A stretch of 64,000 nt of DNA from Taiwanofungus camphoratus (lineage: Eukaryota > Basidiomycota > Agaricomycetes > Polyporales > Taiwanofungaceae). Below the pieces are notes generated by a model. That model saw only the letters and a list, made by a program, of their open reading frames with translations, was not told the DNA's origin and did no database searches. Positions 1-11,265 of this stretch are shown in pieces. A program made the position numbers and the translations under genes. The first letter of the stretch is position 1. Every line of letters begins with the position of its first letter. The stretch covers positions 1,178,001 through 1,242,000 of the forward strand of contig CP021229.1 in assembly GCA_003999685.1 (NCBI GenBank). Reading direction: 5' to 3'.

Positions 1-69
1 CACAGGGTCGGAACTCTATTTTGGAAGCACAAAAGTCGTCTCAGTCCTTAATGCTGCTTTGTAGACTTC

Positions 70-1729
70 GTGCTGAAACAACATTGCGGTTGCAGATGGT
101 GCCATATGATATCTACCAGTATCAAGATCTGGGCATCTTTAGATGTTGTCTCTGTCCTCGTGCAGTGGGCGAGCATAAAGGGGACCCTGGAGATGTTACA
201 TCACATACGCCCTGATGGCATTCGTACATTGGTCTGTATCGCTCTGACTTCTCATCTTCTTTACATTCTTACGTTTAACACTATTGTCAGCAACAAGAGA
301 GTTTTGCTAATGAATTCTCTGTACATTCATACACATTCCGACCTCGTATCGAAGAGACAATGGACGCCGTAAGGTTTGTATTGTCATCCAAGGAGCTTGT
401 CCAATCTATCATGCATCTCGAGGTCCCTGATTCGCAGTCATTGGTTGACCTTTTCGATCAGGTAATTGTACTTGAATTACTGCTCCGAATGTCCCACCTC
501 CTCAAGTTGTAAACGTAGGTCTCGAGCAACTTTGAAGCACACGATCGTCTGTCCACAACGCTCTTTCACACCCTTAGAAAGTTGTGTGCCAATCAAAGTC
601 TCCTACCCAAGTCATTTCGTCTATCGTCAAAGAATTTGAAAATGAAGGGCAAGAAGCCCGTGGCTGCGGGGGGCTTTGCAGACGTCTGGCGTGGAAAATA
701 TCATGACCAAAAAGTAGCTCTCAAAGCGTTTCGGATACACGAAAAAGGGGATCTACGAACGGTTTATAAGGTCGGTGACCGTCTCAACTCACGAAAGCTA
801 CGTGTTTCTAGACGAAGTTCTGCAGTCATTTTGCAGAGAGGCCGTACTGTGGAAACGCCTTCGACATCCAAACATAACCCCGTTTTATGGCATCGACACT
901 CGTATTTTTTCGCTGTGTATGGTGTGCCAATGGATGCCTAACGGATGCATCACCGCATTCTTGATAGATAATCCTCATGAATTCCGGTTGGCATTGGTTG
1001 GTTATGAAGTGGTATTCATGTAAAAACTGCACTGACATTATCCCTTAAAGCTGGTGGACACCGCAAGGGGCTTAGAGTATTTACATTCCAGAGGCGTAGT
1101 GCATGGTGATCTTAAGGGTGTAAGCAGTGCGATTCCCTTCGACGGTCTCATCTGATTAGCTCGATTTACCGTTAGGCAAACATCCTCATCAATGCTGACC
1201 GGCGCGCTTGTCTCACTGACTTCGGTCTTACTGCTGTCACATACGATCCGGACACTGTGAACGCTATGTCAACCACTTCGACAGTGAATGGATCCACACG
1301 TTGGATGGCACCGGAGATCCTATATCCAGAACAGGCTGGGCTCGAAAAGGCCCGCTCTTCCTTAGAAAGTGATATTTACTCTCTTGCAATGGTTGTGTGG
1401 GAGGTACATCATGTCACTACTCGTCAATCTTTTCTTGTCTGAATTCATTGAAGGTTTTCGCAGGTTCTGTTCCATTCTCCGAACATGCCCGCGACGCTAC
1501 TGTTATTTTCAAGATCTGTTCAGGGGCGCGGCCTGAGAGGCCTTTGCATGCAACTGATTTGGGTCTCTCTGATTATGTATGGCGTCTAGTAGAGATATGC
1601 TGGAGTCAGGAATGGCAAAGTCGGCCACCGGTCAGTGTTGTCCTTCAATGTCTGGATCGCGCATGCGATGCCTTCGTCGATGGGCATGACGTCGACGAGA
1701 CTAATGATCGTAAGTGTACCTGCGCATAG
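70..1729 (+). CDS. TKL-type protein kinase (fungal HGDLKG family), multi-exon, 5' end uncertain
   Basis: A protein Ser/Thr or Tyr kinase domain can be assembled across about five short introns. In order it shows a glycine loop GGFADVW (near 670), the ATP lysine in KVALKAF (near 715), a C-helix block FCREAVLWKRLRHPNI (near 830-885), catalytic loop HGDLKG then ANIL on the next exon (near 1100-1190), DFGL (near 1220), WMAPEIL (near 1303) and SDIYSLAMVVWE (near 1370). HGD in place of HRD is usual in the TKL kinases expanded in Agaricomycetes. Upstream, 160-240 encodes a segment ending IRTLVCI that is also found before the kinases at 49.9 kb and 60.0 kb, so a shared N-terminal domain is likely. 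The true start may lie before this window or at ATG 360. The 3' end is uncertain: a further open stretch (1714-1908) could be a last exon. All catalytic residues are present, so it is probably active. Confidence 0.7.
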
Positions 1730-1909
1730 AGAAGATGGCTGGCTTTGCAACTCAACCGACTCGTTTAGCACTCCTCGAGTGGGCAGAAGAAATAGCCAAA
1801 CTCCCCGGCAAAAAACAGAAGGCGGACTCGGCCAAGACCGTTAGGCATGAGGACTTCTTTTGGCAGGTTGATATTGACTCTGGCTTGAGCGGCGGATGCG
1901 ACAACTGAT

Positions 1910-2580
1910 GATCTATGATTCTTCATACAGGTTCAGAGTCCGAGTTATCCGTCTCCAGTAGCGGAGGCGAGGCCATCTAGCCATCTTAGTTGGTTCGATA
2001 ATTCATTCTTCAGGAGACGCATAAACCCTGAAGGCGACCTCGATGATGATCCTGAAGATCAGTGACTGCCCCGTGATTCACGACTTGTTTCTTCGATTTC
2101 CTTCCTTTTTTGTTTTTACTTTTATCATTTTCCTATTAGGCTTTTCACTCACGGACCACATATGTCCTTGTGGTTTGATCTTCATTTGCATACTCTGGAC
2201 TTTGTCTACTTTTATTGATATTGTGCTTTCCTTCTTTCCATCCCCTTTATGTCTATTTTGATGCAATGTAGCATACACATTGGCAGCCGGCCTCTGAAAG
2301 CCCTGGTGCCTCTCCATGTATATTGTTTGGTTAACATACCAATTGGAAGTCTGTAGAATAAATGGGATAGAAGATACAATGACAGTGCATTGATGCAATG
2401 TGCTAATGTGACCTGCGGTGAACAAAATAGTAATACAATGGCTCTACGACGTTGCAAGACACGGCAAGAACAGCAACAGCACACATACACAAAACAAACA
2501 TCTTGCAGCGAGAAAATACAGATCGATATTGTCCCTGGCCTGTGTTCTCATCCTATGACTGTATACATGACCTACCCTTG
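1910..2580. other. Intergenic, no gene recognised
   Basis: T-rich sequence downstream of the kinase and downstream of the minus-strand CSN5 gene. It probably holds the two convergent 3' untranslated regions. Reading frames here are low-complexity and show no family motif. Confidence 0.5.
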
Positions 2581-2581
2581 C

Positions 2582-4195
2582 TCAGCCGATGGCCATGGAG
2601 TCCCCAAGCTCGCTGCGTACAACATCCTGCGGACGCATCGAGAAGATGACGTCCTTAAGCACCTGCGCGATCAGCCCATGTTGGGCCTCCGTCGCGATCT
2701 TGTCGCTATGCGTCACGAGTGCATTAGCCCCATGATCTAAGCAAACGGAGACAACACGGACCTATCCTTGACGGCCTTAAAGAGCTGGTTCTGGTCCAGC
2801 TTCTTCTGTTCTTCTTTCTGCTCGTCGTTCCTGGTCAGCAACGCATATCTCGGGGGCAATGAGCGGTATGACCGCACCTTAGCCGCCTTGTCTTCTTTCA
2901 GCGCCGGAGGAGGGGCTTTCGTGTTCGCTACCGACGCCTGCGCCTTGACAAGCTTCTGCTGCAGATCCTGCAGCTGCGACGCCGCGTACGCCCGATTCTA
3001 CCAAGAAATACAAACGCTGAGTCCCTCTTCACAACGCCACTGATACGCGCTACCTACCGAGATCAACGCGCTCTGGCTGAGCGTGTTCACCCAGTACTTG
3101 TTCCACAGCAGGCCGAGGAGCTCGCTATCCGACGAGCTCTTGAACACCTGCACCTCGAGCGGGTAGTACTGGTTCGCATGCACGCCGAAGTCCTCGATCT
3201 TTGAGAGCGGGATGGACTGGTACTCGCCCGAGCCCGCGTCGGGTGGCGTGTACGACTCGGGGTACGTCCGGAAGGCGCCGATGTCGACCTTGCCCGCGGA
3301 GATGGTGCGGTTCGGGTCGATCTTGTTTCGGGGAGATGGGAATATCAGGACGGACATGAAACAGGGGATGGGAGAGACGCACGACGACGGCTACGAAGGG
3401 GTCTTGGAATTTTTGGTTCGTCATTTGCGTGTTGACGTCGATACCCGACAGCCAGCAGCCGTACCCGGGATGCGAGTGGTACCACCCCACTGCATTTTCT
3501 AGCAGCCCTACCTGCACGTTGTTCGCATGTCAGCATCTCGTGTGCCATAGCAAGCAGCAGGCGATGGAGAGGACGATCGGACGATGCACACATACCCGCT
3601 CGCTCCCCTGCATGTATTGCACCATGTACTCGTATGCCTCGTTCGCCGCGTTCACGCGCGTCTCTGTGCCCTGCACGGGCAGCGCGAACGAGTCGATGAT
3701 CACGAGCTCGCGCCCGACAACCTTGCCCTGCATCATGCCCATGATCTCGTGCGGCACGCCTGAGCGCGCGTGGATCACCTGGAGTCAGAGGCGGATCGGT
3801 GGTGGGTAAGTCTGGCAAAATAGTACGATGCAGAGAGTAGAACACACACCATTTTGATCAGGGCGACGGCGGAGATCTTGCATACTTTGAAATAGTGTGG
3901 ACTGTGAGGCGCGTGCAGTCAGCGCTCATCCTTTCACTGCATGTTCCATCGAATCATGAGATGTTCCAAGTCAATGAGCTAACACAGGAGTGGGTCAAGG
4001 ATAATGGTAGGAGCAAGGGGTAGGAAGTAAGGGTAATTCAAGAAACGATACGCACTCGCGGGTCCATGGTGCCTCGCGTAGCAGCCGCCTGTTAGCTTCG
4101 GGGTCAAAGCGGTAGATTTCATCCTGCGGTGAGACGTCAAGGATGTCGTTGGCGAGCGAGAATGTCTTGAACGCCGTGTTCGACGAGGACGCCAT
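2582..4195 (-). CDS. CSN5: COP9 signalosome subunit 5 (JAMM/MPN+ deneddylase)
   Basis: CSN5 (Rri1/Jab1) is the zinc metalloprotease of the COP9 signalosome and removes Nedd8 from cullins. Exon 1 starts [17 protein letters not shown], matching the family N terminus, and ends PWTRE. Later exons carry [17 protein letters not shown], then [17 protein letters not shown] with the JAMM glutamate, then the zinc motif [14 protein letters not shown]. After that come [27 protein letters not shown] and [14 protein letters not shown]. The last intron (2706-2761, 56 bp, with a CTAATG branch-like site) joins FKAVKD to [20 protein letters not shown], the conserved C-terminal helix, with the stop at 2582-2584. 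All zinc and catalytic residues are visible, so the gene looks functional. It is divergently arranged with the OXLD1-like gene, with starts only 176 bp apart, so the two probably share a promoter region. Confidence 0.93.
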
Positions 4196-4371
4196 CGTCG
4201 TCGGTATACGAATAATCTATCAGTCGTACTGACCGCCACTCAAGATGCTATGAAGGTAATTAGAAACGTGGGAACGAATATCCTTTTCTGGAACTGACGC
4301 TTACCTTGCAAGCGCCTAGGCGAGAAACCCTCGAGCTCATCTTTTGTCTTCCACGACATGGTTAACTGTGG

Positions 4372-5255
4372 ATGCGCCCTGCACAACGTCTTGCCCGCAC
4401 TGCCCTCCATTTTTCTCGTTCAGATGTACCCGCTATTTTCCCTCACAGCGCTGTATTTCAGCACATAGCGTGCTACTCTCGCTGCTCTCTATCTACTGAA
4501 GCGGCATCGTCGTCTTCGCCGCCGTCCCCGGCGTCGCTCACTCGGACGCCCGCGAATCTCACTCCGAGCTCTTTCCCGGCGTCCACCGCGCCGCGCCCAA
4601 ACACGCTTCCGAGACATGTTCAAATCCAACAACAGAAGTTCCCTCAACGCGGCGGGCAGAACCTCACTTCGCGCTGGCGGCGACTTGAGCGCTCGCTTCG
4701 TGGGAAGGAGGCGTATGGTGCTCAGCGTCAAGGCCTCGTTGACCAAGCGGAAGGAGCAGGGGCAGTAGATGTTGCGGGGGCTGGGGGAAAGGGCAAGGAG
4801 TTGAGGACGTTCATGGGGCTCGTTATCCCCGACAAACCAAAGGAGCCGCAATCCGATGGTAAGTTTTGCTTGACATTCAAGATAAGCATGGACTTTTACT
4901 TTTCTGCAATGCATTCTTGATGTTGTTCCATCTCTGATACTTATGTTCATTTACTCACTCTAATGATGACGTCATGCTTATAGAATGCTGCATGTCTGGC
5001 TGCGCCATCTGTGTGTATGACCTCTACAGCGCCGCGCTCGACGACTACAACCGCGCCATCAGTGCCCTTCAGACCGCACTCACCGCGCGGCACATCCCCG
5101 AGGTCAACTGGCCAGCTGACATTCGGTCAGCCTCTCAATCTCCGTCACAACAGAACGAAAAGAAGGAGAGCCCGCGGAATGTGAGCATGAACGCGTTCGA
5201 GGAGTTCGAGAGACAGCTCAGGGAGCGGAAGGAGAGGGAGGTGCAGGCGGGTTAG
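4372..5255 (+). CDS. Oxidoreductase-like domain protein (OXLD1-like), mitochondrial
   Basis: Two exons joined across an intron at 4859-4983 (donor GTAAGT, acceptor TTATAG, phase 1). The join restores ECCMSGCAICVYDLY, the cysteine-rich signature of the Oxidored-like family (human OXLD1). The N terminus is basic and rich in Arg, Ser and Ala (MRPAQRLARTALHFSRS), as expected for a mitochondrial presequence. It is followed by a long low-complexity Pro/Ser region. After the Cys motif comes YSAALDDYNRAISALQTAL and a charged C-terminal helix ending RERKEREVQAG. The biochemical role of this family is not established. Most of the protein outside the Cys motif is poorly conserved, so the start is chosen as the first ATG with a targeting-like sequence. 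Confidence 0.82.
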
Positions 5256-5689
5256 TACGTGTCTTCGTTGTCTGGGTGTTCGCAGACCGCGTTTGATACG
5301 TTGGCACCACAGGTCTGGGCGGCAGTAATGGTGAAGCTGCTTATATGCAACCTTGGCGGAGAAAAATGGCAAGGAAACAGGCTCTACCAGGTCTGGGTGC
5401 GCTGTTCGAGGGGATTCGATGGGTGTTGTTTAGTAACCGGTGAAGTAAAGAGGGAAGTTGGTAAGTACCACGGCTGGCTATATGCCTCTTTATCCTCTTC
5501 TTTGACATTGGTTTGGCGTGCTGATGTTTCGATCCTAGAATATAACTGGCTATTCCTAGCAGACGTTTGCAGAAATCTGATGTAGCTATACAACTTTTGT
5601 TGGACTCTTGAGAAGTATGCCAGAGACCATGGCCTCAACTGGACACCGAACATTGAATATCTATCGCCCTCCCAGAGGAAGAAGAAGTA

Positions 5690-6049
5690 GGTGAACAGGA
5701 ATCAAAGGATGAAGGGGGTCAGCAGGCTCAGGTACGCGAACAAAGCCAGCCCTCCCAGGTATCCGACGAGAGCCAGCCACCCCATGCATTCGTCAGGTCT
5801 CCCCCCGAGGCAATTCCTATTGCACAATATCCGCTGGAGAACATCGTACGCAGGCTCAACTTGCCTTATCCTCATGACTTGCTGTACATCGATTCCGCGT
5901 TGATACGCGGCAACCCTACAATCATCTCTCTGTATACGAACTATGATCTTGCCAGAGCTCCTTCAGACGATGTTATAGAGGCACTTGGGGTAGAGCTTGG
6001 CGAGACGGAGAAACCAAGATGGTACTTGGACTGCACACAGATTACGTGA
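5690..6049 (+). pseudogene. Uncharacterised acidic/Gln-rich reading frame (partial)
   Basis: An open frame beginning with PEEEEVGEQESKDEGGQQAQ and ending DLARAPSDDVIEALGV then KPRWYLDCTQIT-stop has protein-like composition but no recognised domain. It has no convincing ATG at its 5' end; an acceptor-like CCCAG precedes it, so this may be the last exon of a spliced gene. A second protein-like stretch at 6200-6400 (LEELDQPNTLVYQIAYAFGPGF) needs a frame change, so the locus may be a degraded gene. No function is proposed. Confidence 0.3.
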
Positions 6050-6409
6050 ACTCCATATGGGCGTCGCCTGTGATTGTGCCAAGCTTGGTTTGTCTGACGC
6101 TATGAAATGATCTGATCATTCAATCCAATCTTTCTCCTTTCTCAGTTTGAAGTGCATGCGATCCAACATGCAGGTACTCCACTGGGCCCAATACGAGACA
6201 GACTTGTACGGAATCAAAAACGCACTGACAGTCTGTCACAAGTCCAAGCTTGCACAAAGTACAGTACATGCTCGAGGAGCTCGATCAACCTAACACGCTC
6301 GTATACCAGATTGCGTATGCGTTTGGACCCGGCTTTCAAGCAACGACTCTAAAGAACATCGTCAGATTGCTGCAGACAGTATCCTGGGCTCGAGCTTTCT
6401 AGAACTCAA

Positions 6410-7320
6410 GTACTCAAGTACTCAAGTTTTAAGCTTCATCCTGACAGCAGTGTTCAACGTCTCGTTCATACTCAGAAGCTGCCACATGAAGCTGGCCTAA
6501 GAGGCCACCTAAAAATAGTGCCCTTAAGCTTCATTTGTTCGTTATGGTACCGATTGTTATGAATACAGCACTCAGTCGCACCGTTCGTGGTAAACGACTG
6601 AGAAAACTACGGTCAACAGTCCGTCCGTCACGATCACGTGCCGTCACGTACGCGTCCGCGGTCTACTTACACTAACACCGATCTCGTAGAAACGTCTCTC
6701 TCATCATAGGACTCCGAGGAGCATCCCTCCCGGATCAATCTTGCTGAACTTCAAATTTGAGGAATCGTTTTGCACATTCCTCAAATTGGCCACTTGCCTA
6801 ATATGGACACAAATGATACATTTTTGGTAAGTTTAGCGCTGCAGGACAGGCACTTCCCCTGCCACATACTAGAACCTGCTAGTGGGTGAATATACTCAGA
6901 AAGTGCCATCACTAACTTTTTAGAAATTATTATTTTGATTTGAAGAATTTGGCTACTTTACAAGAAGTAGTCCACACCATATCAAAAGCCTCCGATTAAA
7001 CTCGGTTCAACATCCGTGCGCCGTACCTCTTCATCAAAAATCTCCCTTTCGTCCCTTGATTCTCCTCGTGCCAAGCGAGACATACCACCGCTATTCAAAC
7101 TAGCCGGCCAAAGAGGACCGTGAAGTTTACCAAAGACCCCGACCTCGACTGACGCCTTTTGAAAACCCGGTGCTACAGTCGTCCTCGGGTGCAATATAAC
7201 TTCTCAGCATACTTGCTCTATTGCCGTCAGGAATGTTCAATGTTGGCCTTGCCTTAATCGCTGCCTAAGTTTACAATCAAGACGAGGCGATCCATACTCT
7301 CGCCTCCCTGGCTTATACCC
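6410..7320. other. No gene recognised
   Basis: Contains a short direct repeat of ACTCAAGT units near 6400-6430. No reading frame with recognisable protein features was seen. Confidence 0.4.
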
Positions 7321-7555
7321 ATCCACATGGGCGCATACAATTGCTGTCTCCAATTCCTATGCACCCTCTTCGATATCACCAGCTTGATATTGAATCACGC
7401 CGGGAGATTTACAGACATTACTTCACTCGATTCATCACATGGTACATGTCGGCCAGGAGATAAGAGTCACCAAGAAGGAGTTGATTTTTATATTGGCAGA
7501 GAACAACATTTTCGCTCACCTTGAGGACGCATTGGACAAATAGTGCTCGATAGCT

Positions 7556-8641
7556 ATGCAAGCGGTTGCTGAGAATGCCAACATCCTTTCGTGCACTAAA
7601 GCTCGTCCAAACCTTGTGATAAAAGTAGTCGCTACAGCAAGGACGCTACAGAAGACAGAATTATTAAGTCGGTGCCTTCAATGGCTCGGAGACGTCTACC
7701 GAGCAGTCGGCCTGCTTGATCGGGCACAGAAGGCACTTCAAGAAGCAATGGTCGAATCTAACCTAACAAGGCGGTCGCACAATGTTTGCACATCACAGGT
7801 AAAATATCCCGACAGAAAGGAGATAAGGGCAAGGGTCGTCAAGAACTTGAAGATGCCCGCATAGAACTTCGGACCGTTCATGACCTCTCGGGGGAAGCGC
7901 GCTGTCTACTAGACTTGGCCATCGTGTATCTTGAGGAAGGAGATGAGGTGGGATTCACTAAGGCCCGTGACACCTTCGAAAGAGCGCGCATACAGTTTGA
8001 GGACTTTCAAGATGGAATTGGCTCAGCGTGGCATCAATGTCATATATCCTCTCTCCGCCTCATGGACGGCCATCCAGATGAAGCACGCATCGCTTTGCAA
8101 ATGCACTGGAGAAGTTCCGACAGTATCATGACCTATCTTCCGTGGCTGAATGCCTTGTGCGACTGGCGTCTGGCTCTAGCTCCATTGATATGTGCCGAGG
8201 TTTCGAAGAAGCCCTACGGCCGTATTTACAACTAGGCAGATGACTGAACGCTGCCTTTTACAGTCGGTGGCTAGTGGAAGAGCATTGCAGACAGGGCCGC
8301 TATCAGGAGGCACCTGTCCCACTTGATCAAGCAATCCCCAAATTCTGGGACTTTGAATTCATCTTTGCTGGTGCAGAGTGTCAGAGCCTGTTGGGGTGGA
8401 GTTATTTTAAGATCAAGCAATACAACGAAGCCCGACTGAACCTGGAAATTTCTCAACAGTAACATCTCTTAAATGGCATCCTTCGTGCCGCCGCTTGATG
8501 CTGGTACTACGTTGTCACCTCGAAGGTGACATCGAGACAGGACATGCCCTGTATAACGAATTCATAGATGAAGCCGGCAATTTTGGTCCAACACAGATCG
8601 AAGACATTGATACAGAGTCAGAAAACCTCCTCAGAACATGA
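7556..8641 (+). pseudogene. TPR-repeat protein, decayed or highly spliced
   Basis: Several in-order segments read as tetratricopeptide repeats. They include CLQWLGDVYRAVGLLDRAQK (near 7670), ARCLLDLAIVYLEEGDEV (near 7898), AWHQCHISSLRLMDGHPDEA (near 8030) and RQGRYQEAPVPLDQAI then LLGWSYFKIKQYNEARLNLE (8290-8450). The C terminus lies near 8470-8641 (LEGDIETGHALYNEFIDEAG). The style matches the TPR arrays that follow NACHT-type NTPase domains in Agaricomycetes, but no NTPase domain is present. Successive repeats sit in different frames. Some shifts could be introns, but several lack good splice sites, so a pseudogene is the more likely reading. No function beyond protein-protein contact can be inferred. 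Confidence 0.5.
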
Positions 8642-9340
8642 TAGAAGCAGTATAATAGAAAAGCCCTCCCTCGAATTTTATATCGGAAATCCTACATGAA
8701 AGCACGATGACGGAGAACTGAAGCTAGTCATGCAGGGGAAAGGCCTAAACAGGATTTGTCCACCTTCCAACCCTTAAGACAAATTTCGCTCATGTAACCT
8801 AATGGACAAAAGCCAAGATGGACGTCTAGCTGAAGCTCAGCGGAAGCTTTGATGTTGCCGTTTGGGTGGTATTCTTCCACGAGGCCAGGACGAAGGGAAG
8901 CCAAGCACGGAGACAGAACATACCTGTAACTACCTGTGGAATATGAACTTTCGGCGGTGCGTGACTGTGCCAATCGCCGTTATGCAACGTCTCACTCTCG
9001 TCGTTAGAAGAGTAAGTCATATCGATAGACCAAGGAAGGATTGTGGATCGAAGACCGCCTGTTCGAACGCGTTGAGATCAAGAGGTCTTGCAGGCTAGAG
9101 TTTACCGTATTGGCTTCAACTACGGTGCTCCCGAGCGATAACATATCAACCCGACAGCCAGCGGAATGAGAACAACCTCTCATAAAATCCACGGGACGAG
9201 GAACTAAGCAATTACCGTCGTAACATTATCTGTACATACACTACAAGCTTACCGGAAATGCCGGTGATCAACAACCCATGAATGGAGCACATGTAGTCAG
9301 GAAGACTCACTGGAAGCCATCTCTCTATTCTTTCATCCTA

Positions 9341-9682
9341 TCATCCATTGACCCATCCGCCCGGAACGCCTCTGACTAGTCCAATCCGGGCCGCCAGCTG
9401 CCGAGCGTGCATAGCCTGTAGTCTTTTCGACCGCGCAAACAAAACTAGTAGAGCCACTGCTGCAATAACAAAGTTGCAGGCGAAGAACTCGAAGAAGTCT
9501 GCGCGTTCCTTTTCGACGATACGGCCACAAGACTCCCAAGCTGGCATCTCGCCTTGATGAGGGCCCACCTCCGGATGCTGTGAAATATAGTGTGCAGCAG
9601 TGGATTGATGGAGGGACGGAGAGCTGGTTGAGGTGAGGGATGGCCGAGCGGTGTGGTTAGCAGAGAGGGTGCAATGCATCAA
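9341..9682 (-). CDS. Small single-pass membrane protein candidate
   Basis: A 113-residue intron-free frame with a Ser/Thr-rich N-terminal half, then a hydrophobic segment (NFVIAAVALLVLF) followed by a basic stretch (ARSKRLQAMHARQLAARIG). The positive residues after the hydrophobic run suggest a single membrane span with a cytosolic tail. No family was recognised. The opposite strand is open over part of the region (9348-9557), so this call rests only on composition and the membrane-segment pattern. Confidence 0.35.
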   Translation of the reverse strand: MMHCTLSANHTARPSLTSTSSPSLHQSTAAHYISQHPEVGPHQGEMPAWESCGRIVEKERADFFEFFACNFVIAAVALLVLFARSKRLQAMHARQLAARIGLVRGVPGGWVNG

Positions 9683-10144
9683 TCGCCGATTCCCAAAAGG
9701 CTGACAAAAGGGTTCATGAAGCTAAAGACGGTGTATATGAGACCGAGCAAGAAATTTGCGACAATACATACTCACGGCATCCTCTGGACATGGTTCACAT
9801 GCGCCAAATGGTCGGCAAACGAAACCTGTACTATTACCTGGGGATGTCACTCGCGCTAATGTAGCGAGAATGAACGATAGCAATATGAACCTATTGGATC
9901 TGTTCAGCCTGTCAATATGTGTTTCATATATGCTCGCACCATGCTTGCCAGAATGCCCTCATGAACCTAAAGAGGGTATGTGGATTATGAGTCGGTCGGG
10001 TTGATCTCGCAAGGGTCGAGTGAGCGTCAGTTCTTCAGACTCCGAAGGCGTGTCGCAGGACTCAATAGACTCGACTTGACTTGGTCACTTACACAGGGCA
10101 CTGCTCGTCGACCTCTATCAGTAGTGTTTCATTTGCCTCGAAAT

Positions 10145-11265
10145 ATGTCTCGCAGAGTCGCAGTCGTTGAAGAATTTGACGACGACACGGATCTCCCGCT
10201 GCCTAGTCGTCCTTTGCCCAATACCGGTACCCGCGGCGCGATTCTTGAAGAGCTCTCAGACGACGAGGACGACGTTCCTACCTTACTTGAACCTACAGCA
10301 GGCCCTGCATCTCCATCTCAGACGCAATTCAAGAGTGCTGTTCCAGAAAGAGACGAGAATGGGAGTAGAACAGTGACGGACATCACGCCGTATAAAAAGT
10401 GCGTAAATCATGATTGCTGCATCGGTATGGCTACATAATGCCCTTCTTTCTACTCTCGCCTCCCCCCCCCCATGATCCACATTATGGAAAATTCTGCATC
10501 GTAGGTGGACATGCATCTACCCTATTTACATTGACGCCAAGCGGCCGTGTGGTCGGGGGGAGCGGCGCATAGCGCGCTCGAACAGCGTGTGGTGGCCTCT
10601 CAGCAAGGACATCGCCGATGCAACAAATCGGCTCGGGCTCGGAACCCTGCACGAAGTGCACAAAGCGCACCCTCGAGATTGGGAAAACCCGGGACGAGTC
10701 CGTGTGCAGTGGAAGAAGGACGGGCGACTCATGAACCCTGCGATCAAAACCAGTATGTGCGCTCGCTCATATGCCGCCCTCCAGAGACTCTGCTTGATCG
10801 AGACGCCGTGCCGATGCCATATGAACAGAGAAACAGCTGCTCGAAATAATTGCGAGGCAGATACAGATGCTCAAGCCTGATAACGTGCCCAAGCCGCCCT
10901 ATAACACCGCCCAGACGACATCTGAACCTGTGCCCGCTGATACGCAGAATCCTGCGGCAACGGCCGTCACCAAGGGTAAAGAGCCGGCGGCTGCTAAAGG
11001 AGTGAAGTCTACCCCTACATCCGCCTCCGTTACAATCTCGACGGCAGCGCCTTCGCCTGCCAAGAACCACCGATCCAAACCTCCCACTCCGCCAATGCCG
11101 TTCCCACCACTTACAAGCAGGATATCACCCTACTCGCCAGCATTACCGTCGGGAGTGCTTATCGAGACAGTCAAGGCGGGAATGAACGCGCAAGAGGCTG
11201 CTCCAGGAATTAGTGGAGGAGGGGGCGGTAAGGGGAAGAGGAAGGTTGTGAGGGTGAGAGGGTGA
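10145..11265 (+). CDS. SEC65: Signal recognition particle subunit SRP19/Sec65
   Basis: Three exons. Exon 1 (10145-10398) is an acidic N-terminal extension with EEFDDDTDLP and EELSDDEDDVP. Intron 1 (10399-10504, with a C-tract) joins to exon 2, which gives the SRP19 core KWTCIYPIYIDAKRP, RRIARSNSVWWPLSKDIA and HPRDWENPGRVRVQW. Intron 2 (10753-10828) restores NPAIKTKKQLLEIIARQIQM. The tail is Pro/Thr/Ala-rich and ends in a Gly-Lys-rich segment GGGGGKGKRKVVRVRG, typical of fungal Sec65. The protein binds SRP RNA helices 6 and 8 and promotes loading of SRP54 for co-translational targeting to the ER. Both joins keep frame exactly and recover conserved residues, so the model is strong. Confidence 0.92.

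Noticed and set aside
3125-3845. Long alternative reading frames on the minus strand across CSN5
   Set aside because: They are Arg/Pro-rich out-of-frame readings of the CSN5 exons. The JAMM residues fix the correct frame.
6410-7200. Possible gene on the minus strand at 6982-7194
   Set aside because: Only 70 codons, with no motif, no splice chain and no paralogue in the window.
9635-9700. Possible tRNA: GATGGCCGAGCGGTGTGGTTAGC resembles the 5' part and A box of tRNA-Ser/Leu
   Set aside because: No matching anticodon arm, T-arm or closing acceptor stem follows within the expected distance.
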